Assembly (NCBI GenBank): GCA_938015435.1
Contig: CALLPN010000003.1
Coordinates: 62,001-126,000, forward strand
DNA: 64,000 nucleotides
Source of the DNA: an uncultured Saprospiraceae bacterium
Lineage (GTDB): Bacteria; Bacteroidota; Bacteroidia; Chitinophagales; Saprospiraceae
Direction of reading: 5' to 3'
Below are positions 1 to 8,336 of this stretch, piece by piece. The translations under genes were made by a program, and so were the position numbers. Every line of letters starts with the position of its first letter. Within the stretch, counting starts at the first letter, position 1. The notes below the pieces were generated by a model. That model searched no databases. It saw only the letters and a program-made list of their open reading frames with translations, and had not been told where the DNA came from.

Positions 1-443
1 ACCAAGATTGGAACAAGCAAATTTCTGGTATGGATAATTTTACAGAAGAGCAACTACCGACTAATGTCCCAGGATTATATTATTCCTATCATATCATGGT
101 TGGACTAGGTACAATATTTATTGCTGTGATGAGCTTAGCTTTTTTCTTTTTATGGAGAAAAAAATTATACTATATGAAACCATTACTTTGGACGATAATG
201 GTGTTAGCTCCATTTGCATACATCGCTAATATCACTGGGTGGTACGTAGCGGAGTTAGGAAGACAACCCTATTTGGTTTACGGCCTGTTATATACCAGCG
301 ATGGAATCTCACCAACCGTATCTTCTGGTAATACACTATTCACTTTATTAGGTTTTATTGGGTTGTACTTTTTGTTGGGAATTTTGTTTCTAATCCTTGT
401 TGGTAAAACCATTTATAAAGGACCCATAGCACAAAATCACTAA
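1..443 (+). CDS. cydA: Cytochrome bd quinol oxidase subunit I, C-terminal part (5' end outside window)
   Basis: The reading frame is already open at base 3, so the first ATG at 30 is internal and this is the 3' end of a longer gene (about 146 residues visible of a usual 440-520). CydA is the haem-bearing subunit of the bd-type terminal oxidase, which oxidises quinol and reduces oxygen in the inner membrane. The visible part has three to four membrane helices and the conserved GWxxxExGRQP motif near residues 70-80 of the visible frame, a hallmark of CydA C-terminal halves. cydB follows after only 3 bases, which confirms the assignment. Truncation is due to the window edge, not to damage. Confidence 0.93.
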   Translation, partial: QDWNKQISGMDNFTEEQLPTNVPGLYYSYHIMVGLGTIFIAVMSLAFFFLWRKKLYYMKPLLWTIMVLAPFAYIANITGWYVAELGRQPYLVYGLLYTSDGISPTVSSGNTLFTLLGFIGLYFLLGILFLILVGKTIYKGPIAQNH

Positions 444-446
444 ATC

Positions 447-1520
447 ATGGAAATCTTTTGGTACATAACTATTGCTATTGTCTTAGCCATGTTCTTCATT
501 TTAGATGGTTACGATTTTGGCGCAGGAATAATTCACCTGTTCTTTGCTAAAACAGAAAAGGATAAGGAAGTAATTGCTAAGTCCGCTGGTTTGTTTTGGG
601 ATTCTAACGAGGTTTGGTTGGTTGCAGGTGGAGGAATGCTCTTTATGGCCTTTCCCACTTTCTATGCCTCAGTATTTAGTGGCTTTTATTTGCCACTGAT
701 AATTGTCCTTTGGCTAATTATGCTAAGAGCTATAGGCCTAGAGTTTCGAAGTCAATTCAAATTTCAAATGTGGAAAGATATTTGGGATAGCTCTTTTGGT
801 GTTTCTAGTTTATTACTTGCATTGTTTTTTGGAATTGCCTTAGGTAATATTATTAGAGGTGTAAATCTTGGAGGAGTAGAAAGCGGTGTGTCTCTTTACG
901 AAAGTCAATACTTCTTCTTACCCCTTTGGGACAGTAGCTTTAGCCCACTTTGTGAATCTCCTGGAGTGATAGATTGGTTTACGATTATAATTGGGTTTAT
1001 CTCAGTAGTTACATTAGCTATGCATGGAGCAAATTGGATTATTCTTAAAACCAACTCCTCAATAAATAACAAGCTTAAGACCGTTGTGTTTAGATTAAAT
1101 ATTGTCTTGTCCATACTCACTGTAATCTCTTTGTACGCATGGCAAATGATAAACCCAGCCGCATTGAATAATTTTACAGAACAACCACTTTTTATATTAT
1201 TTCCCTTGCTATACTTTACTGGTGTTATTGGCTTATATTTTGTCAAAAAAATAAAAAATGACCTATACCCGTTTTTACTTTCTTCACTGTTAGTACTGGG
1301 GGGCATTACCTCGTCCTTAGCCTCTCTATTTCCTGTAATCCTACCTTCGACTAATGATATCAATGGAGCACTGACCATCTATAATACAACGACTAATAGC
1401 TATGGATTATCCGTTGCCCTCAATTGGGGTATTGTTGGACTTATACTTGTAGTTGTTTACTTCATTATACAAAAAAGAATGATGTCCGGAAAAATTGATA
1501 ATATGGACTATGGACACTAA
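447..1520 (+). CDS. cydB: Cytochrome bd quinol oxidase subunit II
   Basis: A 357-residue polytopic membrane protein of normal CydB length. The N-terminus carries the family motif LDGYDFGAG at about residues 20-28, followed by WDSNEVWLVAGGG, both strongly conserved in CydB. It pairs with CydA to form the bd oxidase, a high-affinity, proton-non-pumping terminal oxidase. It lies 3 bases after cydA and 6 bases before the next membrane protein, so the three are almost certainly one transcript. A bd oxidase next to the haem A synthase gene at 51.7 kb suggests that the cell has at least two terminal oxidases; that is an inference. Confidence 0.95.
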   Translation: MEIFWYITIAIVLAMFFILDGYDFGAGIIHLFFAKTEKDKEVIAKSAGLFWDSNEVWLVAGGGMLFMAFPTFYASVFSGFYLPLIIVLWLIMLRAIGLEFRSQFKFQMWKDIWDSSFGVSSLLLALFFGIALGNIIRGVNLGGVESGVSLYESQYFFLPLWDSSFSPLCESPGVIDWFTIIIGFISVVTLAMHGANWIILKTNSSINNKLKTVVFRLNIVLSILTVISLYAWQMINPAALNNFTEQPLFILFPLLYFTGVIGLYFVKKIKNDLYPFLLSSLLVLGGITSSLASLFPVILPSTNDINGALTIYNTTTNSYGLSVALNWGIVGLILVVVYFIIQKRMMSGKIDNMDYGH

Positions 1521-1526
1521 TACCTA

Positions 1527-2138
1527 ATGCTAAAAAACATACCTTTGACTGAATCTTTAATGTCATTAATCAGTATTGCTATAGGAATATTAGGGGCAAA
1601 CATGACTGGTTATTATAAGCCAAATGTTTCCTATGATTTTGTAGGCAATACTATAGCTGGAGTATTTGGAAGTATTCTAATTATAAAGTTTTTAGGTCGA
1701 TTAGGGTTTGATCCAGTTTCTATAATGGAATCCGGAAGTACGAATTGGTCACTTGTTCTACTTAATCTTATTGTTTCGTTTGTGGCAGGTGGAGCATCCA
1801 TATTTATTCTAAATAAAATACAAAAGAAGTTGAAGTCAAAAGAAGAGTTGTTTGCTCACTTAATAAGCAGTTTTAGAGTTGTTAGTTTTTTGGAGGGTGT
1901 ATCTTACATCCTATTAATGCTGGTAGCCGTACCATGGAAGTATATGGTAGGCGATGCACATTTAGTTAAACTGTTGGGAATGCCTCACGGAATACTGTTT
2001 GTACTCTATGTGATATTAGCATTGCTCATCAGAGCTAAAATGAAGTGGGATATTAAGTCCACATTTATTGTGTTGATTGCTTCCCTTTTACCATTTGGTA
2101 CATTCTATATTGACCGTAAGTATTTTAGTGAAAAATAA
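1527..2138 (+). CDS. DUF3817-type membrane protein with an extra N-terminal membrane domain
   Basis: A 203-residue protein with about six predicted membrane helices. The C-terminal part (about residues 110-200) matches what I know of DUF3817: FRVVSFLEGVSYILL at its start, then a GDAHLVKLLGMPHG segment and closing helices. The first ~100 residues form a separate three-helix unit with glycine-rich helices (GNTIAGVFGSILIIKFLG) that resembles GlsB/YeaQ-type small membrane proteins; this resemblance is weak. The gene starts 6 bases after cydB, so it is co-transcribed with the bd oxidase. Function is unknown. The context suggests a role linked to the oxidase or membrane energisation. Confidence 0.7.
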   Translation: MLKNIPLTESLMSLISIAIGILGANMTGYYKPNVSYDFVGNTIAGVFGSILIIKFLGRLGFDPVSIMESGSTNWSLVLLNLIVSFVAGGASIFILNKIQKKLKSKEELFAHLISSFRVVSFLEGVSYILLMLVAVPWKYMVGDAHLVKLLGMPHGILFVLYVILALLIRAKMKWDIKSTFIVLIASLLPFGTFYIDRKYFSEK

Positions 2139-2143
2139 ACCCT

Positions 2144-2506
2144 CTATTCTACATATGCCTTACGTCGTACAATAGCGTATTTTCCATCTCCTATATCTAT
2201 ATATCCTTGATCGTAACAGAAGTAATATAACTTACCCGCTTTGGTTTCGTACAGGTTCGTGAAGTAACTAAACTTAAACCCCTTGTCTAAAAGTTCTGTT
2301 TTAGTCGTCTTAGCTTTATCATTAGGATTAAGTGCTGCAAGGATACGTCTGTTTTTACGTAACATATTATTCACATTCCTCATGAAATTAGTAGAATCTC
2401 TATTGTTCTCATTATGATGAGCAGTACGACATTGATCTGAGCAATATCTCTTATCCGCTCTACCGTGAAACTTATCACCGCACACTTCGCATTTCTTTGG
2501 TTTCAT
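2144..2506 (-). CDS. Small zinc-ribbon protein of unknown function
   Basis: A 120-residue basic protein. Cys6, Cys9, Cys22 and Cys26 form a CxxC-x12-CxxxC zinc-finger pattern at the N-terminus. A helical, asparagine- and lysine-rich middle follows, then a C-terminal region rich in tyrosine that looks like a small beta domain. I recognise this architecture from Bacteroidota genomes but not a function; nucleic-acid binding is a guess from the zinc ribbon and charge. It converges with the cyd operon, ending 5 bases beyond it, and is divergent from recX. The 154-base gap to recX must hold both promoters. Confidence 0.7.
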   Translation of the reverse strand: MKPKKCEVCGDKFHGRADKRYCSDQCRTAHHNENNRDSTNFMRNVNNMLRKNRRILAALNPNDKAKTTKTELLDKGFKFSYFTNLYETKAGKLYYFCYDQGYIDIGDGKYAIVRRKAYVE

Positions 2507-2660
2507 TCTTTATCATTTGTATACGTTTACAAATTACGCAATAATCCTGACTCTTATGAAAAGTCGAATAGAATTGAACATCTTTGGTCTAAAATACCTT
2601 AATTCGAATATACCAGAATAGGTAGTGCAATAATGCAGCAAAAATGGTACAACACTCTAT

Positions 2661-3149
2661 ATGTCCAACTATAAGTATTATTCTAAGGATGATGCACTCG
2701 ATGTGCTAAGGAAGTATTGTATCTACCAAGATCGATGTCATAGCGAAGTACGTACTCGTCTACTCAAACTAAAGATATATGGTGACGATCTCGAAGATAT
2801 TATCGTGGAGCTAATACAAGACGATTATCTTAATGAAGAGCGGTTTGCTAGGTCGTATGTAAGAGGAAAGTATAGAATGAAGTCTTGGGGTAGATATAAG
2901 ATCGAAAGAGGACTCAAAGAAAAGCGTGTATCTGAATATTGTATCCGCAAAGGAATGACAGAAATACTAGAAGAAGAATATTTAGAAAACCTGGAAAGAA
3001 TGCTTCGTAAAAGAGTGGATATAAGACCCTCAACTAACGAACGAATGCTAAATATGGAACTTATGAAATTTGCGCAATCCAAAGGATATACTTATGCCGA
3101 AGCAAAGGATATTGTAGGTGAGTTATCTAGAGAAAAGTATCCTAAGTAA
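2661..3149 (+). CDS. recX: Regulatory protein RecX
   Basis: A 162-residue, highly charged, helical protein of normal RecX length. RecX binds RecA filaments and limits their extension and activity. The signature is visible as repeated three-helix units: DDALDVLRKYCIYQDRCHSEVRTRL near the N-terminus, then DDYLNEERFARSYVRGKYRMKSWG around residues 55-80, with the family's D-x-L-[ND]-[ED]-x-x-[FY]-A motif. The chosen ATG follows no clear ribosome-binding site, as is usual here. recA is not adjacent, so regulation through a shared transcript is not indicated. Confidence 0.88.
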   Translation: MSNYKYYSKDDALDVLRKYCIYQDRCHSEVRTRLLKLKIYGDDLEDIIVELIQDDYLNEERFARSYVRGKYRMKSWGRYKIERGLKEKRVSEYCIRKGMTEILEEEYLENLERMLRKRVDIRPSTNERMLNMELMKFAQSKGYTYAEAKDIVGELSREKYPK

Positions 3150-3186
3150 GCTATGTGCTAAAAAGTAGTATGTGCTTCGATTGAAA

Positions 3187-4743
3187 TCAACCACTCCACC
3201 CTTCTCTATCTAAGCTTCTGTATTGAATCGCTTCTGCTAGATGTTCTATTTTTATGTTTTCACTTTCTGCGAGGTCAGCGGCTGTACGTGCCACTTTCAA
3301 TATACGATCATATGCTCTTGCGGATAATTGTAGCTTGGTCATAGCCGTTTTGAGCAATATAACTCCAGCACTACTAAGTGAACAAACATCTCTAACCATT
3401 CTGCTCGGCATCTGAGCATTACAGTGAATCTCCGGATATTCTTCAAATCGTGTTTGCTGTATCTCTCTTGCTTTTATTACTCTCTTTGTGATGTCCTCAC
3501 TAGACTCACTTTTATACTCGTGGCTGGCTAACTCTTCATAAGACACTGGAGTAACTTCTACGTGCAAGTCGATCCGATCTAATAATGGACCTGAGATCTT
3601 ATTGAGATACCTTTTCACGACGCCAGGACCACAAGCACAATCTTTTTCTGGATGATTATAAAAGCCACAAGGACATGGATTCATACTCGCCACTAACATA
3701 AAGCTAGCAGGATAATCTACTGATACTCTTGCCCTAGATATTGTCACTCTGCGCTCTTCCATCGGTTGACGAAGCACCTCTAATACCGATCTCTTAAACT
3801 CTGGTAATTCATCTAAAAATAATACACCGTTATGGGCCAAGGATATCTCCCCTGGGTTAGGATTAGATCCTCCGCCAACTAACGCCACATCACTAATCGT
3901 ATGATGTGGTGATCGGAAAGGGCGCTCAGATATAAGTGACGCATTAGTACCTAGGTGACCAGCTACACTGTGAATCTTAGTTGTATCCAATGCCTCCATC
4001 AGAGAAAGTGGCGGTAATATCGTAGGGAGCCTCCTAGCGAGCATGGTCTTACCCGCACCTGGAGGACCAATCAATATAACATTGTGTCCACCTGCTGCAG
4101 AAATTTCTAATGCTCGTTTTATATTTTCTTGACCTTTTACATCATTAAAATCGACGCTATACTTCTCTTTGTTTTCTTTGAATAACTCTCTAGTATTATG
4201 TTCTTCTGGTTTGAGGATCATGCTATTGTCTAGAAAACCTACTGCTTCAGTAAGGTTTTCTATTCCATATACTTCTAGATTATCTACAATTGCCGCTTCG
4301 CTTGCATTCTCCTTCGGTAGTATGATTCCTTTGTAACCTTCTCTTCTTGCCTGTATAGCTATAGGTAATGCTCCCTTAATAGGCCTTAGTCCTCCATCTA
4401 AGGCAAGTTCTCCCATTATTAGATAATCACCCAGCCTTTCATCTGATATCTGCTTTGTAGCCGCTAATACACCAATGGCTATTGGAAGATCATACGCTGA
4501 TCCTTCTTTACGTATATCTGCAGGCGCCATGTTGACGACCAGCTTTACTCTTGATAGTTTGTATCCGATGTTCTTTACTGCTGACTCTACCCTTGCAAAC
4601 CCCTCTTTAACAGCATTATCTGGCAAGCCTACCATAAAGTAAAATTGCTTACCGGCCATTACCGTTCCTCCTGCGTTTACTTCAATAGTTATTGTCTGGG
4701 CTTCTACTCCTTGGACAGCACTGGCATAGGTTTTTACTAGCAT
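3187..4743 (-). CDS. comM: ComM/YifB family Mg-chelatase-like AAA+ ATPase
   Basis: A 518-residue protein of normal YifB/ComM length. The N-terminal ~190 residues form a Lon-protease-like (ChlI) domain. The AAA+ core follows with Walker A GPPGAGKT at 226-233 and Walker B LFLDELPEF. A C-terminal Mg-chelatase domain carries a CPCGFYNH motif and a zinc-binding cysteine cluster. In transformable bacteria ComM is a hexameric helicase that drives branch migration of incoming DNA during natural transformation; in others its role is less clear. It converges with recX, another recombination gene, with only 37 bases between the stops. Confidence 0.92.
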   Translation of the reverse strand: MLVKTYASAVQGVEAQTITIEVNAGGTVMAGKQFYFMVGLPDNAVKEGFARVESAVKNIGYKLSRVKLVVNMAPADIRKEGSAYDLPIAIGVLAATKQISDERLGDYLIMGELALDGGLRPIKGALPIAIQARREGYKGIILPKENASEAAIVDNLEVYGIENLTEAVGFLDNSMILKPEEHNTRELFKENKEKYSVDFNDVKGQENIKRALEISAAGGHNVILIGPPGAGKTMLARRLPTILPPLSLMEALDTTKIHSVAGHLGTNASLISERPFRSPHHTISDVALVGGGSNPNPGEISLAHNGVLFLDELPEFKRSVLEVLRQPMEERRVTISRARVSVDYPASFMLVASMNPCPCGFYNHPEKDCACGPGVVKRYLNKISGPLLDRIDLHVEVTPVSYEELASHEYKSESSEDITKRVIKAREIQQTRFEEYPEIHCNAQMPSRMVRDVCSLSSAGVILLKTAMTKLQLSARAYDRILKVARTAADLAESENIKIEHLAEAIQYRSLDREGWSG

Positions 4744-4844
4744 ATATATTGATTCTAATTTTTATGTAAGCTAAATTACAATATTATCTCATCTACGACT
4801 TACTGCCTCTTGCCTTGACGGTTTCATTATTGTTACTTTGTTAT

Positions 4845-5510
4845 ATGAATACACTCAAATCTATATTGGTAATAATATCAATCACCATATTCTTATCCAG
4901 TTGTGCTTCTCTTAAAAAAAATCAGGCAGCAACTACTGATCCGTCTCAAGCAATTGCTGCCATTAATCAAATCAAAAAATCAGGTATCGTTGTCATATTT
5001 CCTACGGATTATAAAAAAGAAAAAGCACTCATAAAAATGGCCAAGACAAACCCTTCTTTACTAGAAGACTTGGAACTACTAAGATCAAAAAGAAAAGAAC
5101 GGCTTTTGATTTGGCAAAATACCAAAAAAGAATATTCATTCAATAAAATGTCAATCGTTCCTGACTCACTGTTAAAATCATATATCGCGAATCCAACCCT
5201 TGGTGAAGTAATTTCTGAAAATGGTAGTCTTGAACAATCAACTCTAGGAAATATTTATGTCCTCTATACTGACTATGGCGGATTCGAAGTCAAAAAGAAC
5301 GGTCACTTTTTGCCTAACCCGTTTCCAAATAAAGTGCAGCCTGCTTGGGGATCGAGCATGAAGGAGTTACTTGGAGTACAATCTCAAGAAAAAAGTGTCA
5401 CTCGGTTTTTTACTGAACTTGGTCGGCAGTTAAATTCATTTTATATCCAAACACAAGTGGAAGGAGAGAACGGGTTTTTTTCAGGCCAATCACAAATAGA
5501 AGGGAACTAA
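4845..5510 (+). CDS. Putative lipoprotein of unknown function
   Basis: The frame opens earlier, but the ATG at 4845 gives a proper lipoprotein signal: about 17 hydrophobic residues followed by the lipobox FLSSC, so the 221-residue form starting here is preferred. The mature protein is lysine-rich with short beta and alpha segments and no domain I recognise. It contains a region reading VLYTDYGGFEVKKNG around residues 140-155. It probably sits in the outer or inner membrane facing the periplasm. It stands alone between comM (divergent) and the ferredoxin gene 43 bases downstream. No function can be assigned. Confidence 0.65.
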   Translation: MNTLKSILVIISITIFLSSCASLKKNQAATTDPSQAIAAINQIKKSGIVVIFPTDYKKEKALIKMAKTNPSLLEDLELLRSKRKERLLIWQNTKKEYSFNKMSIVPDSLLKSYIANPTLGEVISENGSLEQSTLGNIYVLYTDYGGFEVKKNGHFLPNPFPNKVQPAWGSSMKELLGVQSQEKSVTRFFTELGRQLNSFYIQTQVEGENGFFSGQSQIEGN

Positions 5511-5553
5511 TCATTCACTTTAGCATTGTATAGGTATACATTACAATTACACT

Positions 5554-5874
5554 ATGGAAGATATCAAAGTCACGATAATAGATAGAGAGGGAGTGTCACA
5601 TGAGATAGAGGTGCCTCTAGGTGTTGATCTCAATATGATGGAAGTTGCCAAGGCCTCTGATTTGCCGGTAGAAGGTACTTGCGGTGGTATGGCGCTGTGC
5701 GCATCTTGTCATTGCTACGTAGAAAGTGAACATGATATATATAATAGATCTGATGACGAAGAAGATATGCTGGACCAAGCTTTCTTTGTAGAAGATAATA
5801 GTAGACTAGGATGTCAAATAAAAATTAAAGAGGAAATCAATGGTCTAACTGTTAGATTAGCACCTGTAGATTAA
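5554..5874 (+). CDS. 2Fe-2S ferredoxin, adrenodoxin type
   Basis: A 106-residue protein with the adrenodoxin/ISC ferredoxin cluster motif C-x5-C-x2-C: Cys43, Cys49 and Cys52, with the fourth ligand Cys87 in the RLGCQI segment. The acidic stretch 57-75 (many Asp/Glu) is the typical interaction surface for reductase and for the Isc machinery. The family transfers single electrons; in organisms with Isc systems it supplies electrons for Fe-S cluster assembly on IscU. The iscSUA operon lies 8.5 kb away in this window, so that role is plausible but inferred. Confidence 0.9.
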   Translation: MEDIKVTIIDREGVSHEIEVPLGVDLNMMEVAKASDLPVEGTCGGMALCASCHCYVESEHDIYNRSDDEEDMLDQAFFVEDNSRLGCQIKIKEEINGLTVRLAPVD

Positions 5875-5940
5875 TACATTTCTGATCCATCGTTTTTAAG
5901 TAGTCGATTGTCTATTAAACATGGTGTCGTCCAATCTTCG

Positions 5941-6432
5941 CTAAAAAAGGCTGCCTTGCAAAGCAAAGCCATCTGGATTTTCGTGTGCTAATAATTGTTG
6001 CTTGATATGTAGACCTGAAGCAAATCCAGTCAATGCCCCATTGGAACCGATCACTCTATGACAGGGTACTATAATTGGAATTGGGTTTTTACCATTAGCC
6101 AATCCTACTGCTCTCGAAGCTCCAGGGTTATCAATAAACTTGGCGACCTCACCATATGATCGAGTTTGTCCATTGGGAATATTGACAAGATAAGTCCATA
6201 CCGATATGTAAAAGTCACTATATCCATCCCAGTCCAATTCAACAGAAAACACTGTTCTTTTTCCATCAAAATATTCTAACAATTCTTCGGCAGCTTGCTT
6301 TGTAAATTGATTGATTTTTTCTTGCTTTTCTTTCGGTTTATCCTTAAGTATTTCGATGCTTCTTAATCCAAGATTCGATGCTTGTATTTTGAGATATCCG
6401 ATTGGTGTTTTTATGACTTGAATACCATCCAT
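5941..6432 (-). CDS. ogt: Methylated-DNA--protein-cysteine methyltransferase
   Basis: A 163-residue single-domain alkyltransferase. It removes O6-alkyl groups from guanine by irreversible transfer to its own cysteine. The active-site motif IVPCHRV places the acceptor at Cys124, and the helix-turn-helix region with RSYGEVAKFI (about 91-100) and the asparagine hinge region GLANGKNP (110-117) are in their normal places. No N-terminal Ada regulatory domain is present. Its ATG shares one base with the stop of the upstream MtfA-like gene (TAATG), so the two are translationally coupled. Confidence 0.93.
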   Translation of the reverse strand: MDGIQVIKTPIGYLKIQASNLGLRSIEILKDKPKEKQEKINQFTKQAAEELLEYFDGKRTVFSVELDWDGYSDFYISVWTYLVNIPNGQTRSYGEVAKFIDNPGASRAVGLANGKNPIPIIVPCHRVIGSNGALTGFASGLHIKQQLLAHENPDGFALQGSLF

Positions 6433-7277
6433 TACAGTTGATTTAATTGATCCGCACCAAACTGTCTAACTAGTTTATTATAAGCATCTGGTAGGATAGA
6501 ACTAAACCTCCTAGGATGAGTAAAGAAGTGATTAATTGCAACTGTTGGGATATCTGTTTTATTGAACCCTATGGTTTGTAATATTTTATCTTGAGAATGA
6601 TAGCCCACCTCTTCTAACTGCTCCCAAGTAATATGATCTAAGTATGTAAAATCTTCTTTTGGAAATACTCTTTGAAATGCTTCTGCGTATCCATGCATAG
6701 CAATATTATAGTGTTTCTCAGAATTGATCATACCCGGAATAAGGTGCTCTATGGAAAAAATAAAAATCCCATCTTCTATATCCGTTTCTACTGTGTGAAG
6801 AAACTGATATCTCGGCGTAGGAAATGGATGTTTATACAAATAGATGCGATCCATATCACCCAATAGATAATCCTTCTTGGATATCATCATCTTCACCGCG
6901 TTAGACGCAACTATAGCTTGTATATCATCTGGTACATCATGATGCTCACTTCCTACACTTGCAAAAGCTCTTCCCTGCATATACATAACCAGTCGATTAT
7001 CGTAATTCTGTCTCTGGTCTGGATGCAGAGATTTATAGTATGGATCATATTTATTAAGCCATGCGGATATTGGTGGATCCAACTCTACTGGGTTGCGTTC
7101 ATTCCACCAGAAGTCTATTTGTCCTTGAAAGATAACTACTGCAGTAGCAATAACTAGAGGGACCAAAATCCAGATCATCGCGTTTTGGTATCCAAGCTCG
7201 TAACTCAGATAGAGTATAGCGAGTATAGAAACTACAATAGGTAATGACAAGATCCGAGATAGAGAGTGTATACGCAT
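6432..7277 (-). CDS. MtfA-like (M90 family) membrane protein lacking the zinc-peptidase motif
   Basis: The ATG at 7277 is preferred over an in-frame TTG two codons upstream, giving 281 residues. Two hydrophobic helices at the N-terminus (about residues 9-50) are followed by a soluble domain with the layout of MtfA/M90 zinc peptidases. At the place of the family's HExxH, the sequence reads AMHGYAEAF: the first His is kept, but the catalytic Glu is Gly and the second His is Glu. Metal-dependent proteolysis is therefore doubtful. It is coupled to ogt by a one-base overlap. Family assignment is by overall pattern and is moderately sure; loss of catalysis is inferred. Confidence 0.65.
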   Translation of the reverse strand: MRIHSLSRILSLPIVVSILAILYLSYELGYQNAMIWILVPLVIATAVVIFQGQIDFWWNERNPVELDPPISAWLNKYDPYYKSLHPDQRQNYDNRLVMYMQGRAFASVGSEHHDVPDDIQAIVASNAVKMMISKKDYLLGDMDRIYLYKHPFPTPRYQFLHTVETDIEDGIFIFSIEHLIPGMINSEKHYNIAMHGYAEAFQRVFPKEDFTYLDHITWEQLEEVGYHSQDKILQTIGFNKTDIPTVAINHFFTHPRRFSSILPDAYNKLVRQFGADQLNQL

Positions 7278-7373
7278 GTGCAATTATTTTTTTTAGATGA
7301 GTCTGTAAATTATATAGTAGACTTCTTTTACGAAACCTCTTTTCTAATTCAGATTAAAAGAACCTAAAAAAGA

Positions 7374-7433
7374 AATTCCAATTTTCAAACGATAAAAGGA
7401 CCATGCCTAGTATCAAGTTTAAAAATTGGAATT
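7374..7433 (-). terminator. Long-stem intrinsic terminator after the Omp28 gene
   Basis: AATTCCAATTTT (7374-7385) pairs perfectly with AAAATTGGAATT (7422-7433). After one mismatch the stem continues with AAAC/GTTT, leaving a loop of about 26 bases. Read on the minus strand, it follows the Omp28 stop by 26 bases and is followed by a T-rich run (TTTCTTTTTTAGG). Confidence 0.65.
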
Positions 7434-7459
7434 CACATAACTAAATATGTGGTGGTTTA

Positions 7460-8290
7460 TTACAGCTTTTTCTTCGCAGCTTGTATGATCGGTGCTACTG
7501 AACCTTCGTCTCTTGATATAAACGCAACTACCTCGAGATCATCTATTACCCACTCTGGAATCATAGGACCTAATTCCGTAGGTATTGTAAATGAATAATT
7601 ACGACTAAATTCTTCGCCGGACACCAAATCAGAACTTAGAATATCACCATTGGGAACACTAGTCATACTCTTACGTAAAAAGTGATTAAACTCATAATCT
7701 TCTAGAGTAGATCCATTCGTTTTTTGATAATCTAAAATATGACTCTGTGTCACATAGACTCCTATATTATAATTTCCTTGGAGATCAAGTAAGGCATTAC
7801 CCGTTACGGTTACATCTAGGACTCCACCTACTACAGAAGCTTCTATCTCAAGCTTAATTTCTTGGTCTGCTTTTAATAATTCCTGTACGAATATTCCCCA
7901 TGCTGGTGGTGCGTCTTTGATTATATTTCCATCTAAAATTGGATTTCTATCCGTCATGGCGGCTGGCTTAGAAAATATCGTAAAGCTTTGTTCGATCATA
8001 GATGATTCCGTAGTTCTAAAATCATATATGCTTTTATCTTCAATAGGCTCAGTTAGGAAATCTCCATGAATTGCAACAGCTGCCACGTTTTTTGGAAATG
8101 ATCTAAGCAGTTCTTCAACCTTAGCTGCGCCTGCTGGACAACCCGAACAACTTGCTCCAGTAAACTCCTCAATTAGTATCATTTTACCACTAATTGGAGG
8201 TACGAAATCTGGAATAGTAAGTGGTTGTTCCTCACAAGCAGAAAGCATAGTGATAGATATAATGGCTATTATATATTTGATTGATTTCAT
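7460..8290 (-). CDS. Omp28-like lipoprotein with thioredoxin-fold CxxC motif
   Basis: A 276-residue protein with a signal peptide and lipobox LSAC (Cys19), so lipid-anchored and probably in the outer membrane. The start of the mature domain carries LIEEFTGASCSGCPAG with Cys48 and Cys51 in the thioredoxin active-site position. The C-terminal half resembles the Omp28 family beta domain. The family is common in Bacteroidota; its exact role is not established, but a periplasmic thiol-redox or folding function is likely. It follows the DUF6029 gene by 46 bases in the same direction and probably shares its transcript. The divergent TlpA gene is a natural partner. Confidence 0.8.
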   Translation of the reverse strand: MKSIKYIIAIISITMLSACEEQPLTIPDFVPPISGKMILIEEFTGASCSGCPAGAAKVEELLRSFPKNVAAVAIHGDFLTEPIEDKSIYDFRTTESSMIEQSFTIFSKPAAMTDRNPILDGNIIKDAPPAWGIFVQELLKADQEIKLEIEASVVGGVLDVTVTGNALLDLQGNYNIGVYVTQSHILDYQKTNGSTLEDYEFNHFLRKSMTSVPNGDILSSDLVSGEEFSRNYSFTIPTELGPMIPEWVIDDLEVVAFISRDEGSVAPIIQAAKKKL

Positions 8291-8336
8291 AATTATAATC
8301 TTTTCTTTTTATTTAAATTGTCGAATCTTTTAAAGA

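Noticed and set aside
905..1378. 157-codon open frame antisense to cydB
   Set aside because: It lies wholly inside a conserved gene and its product resembles no protein; it is a shadow frame.
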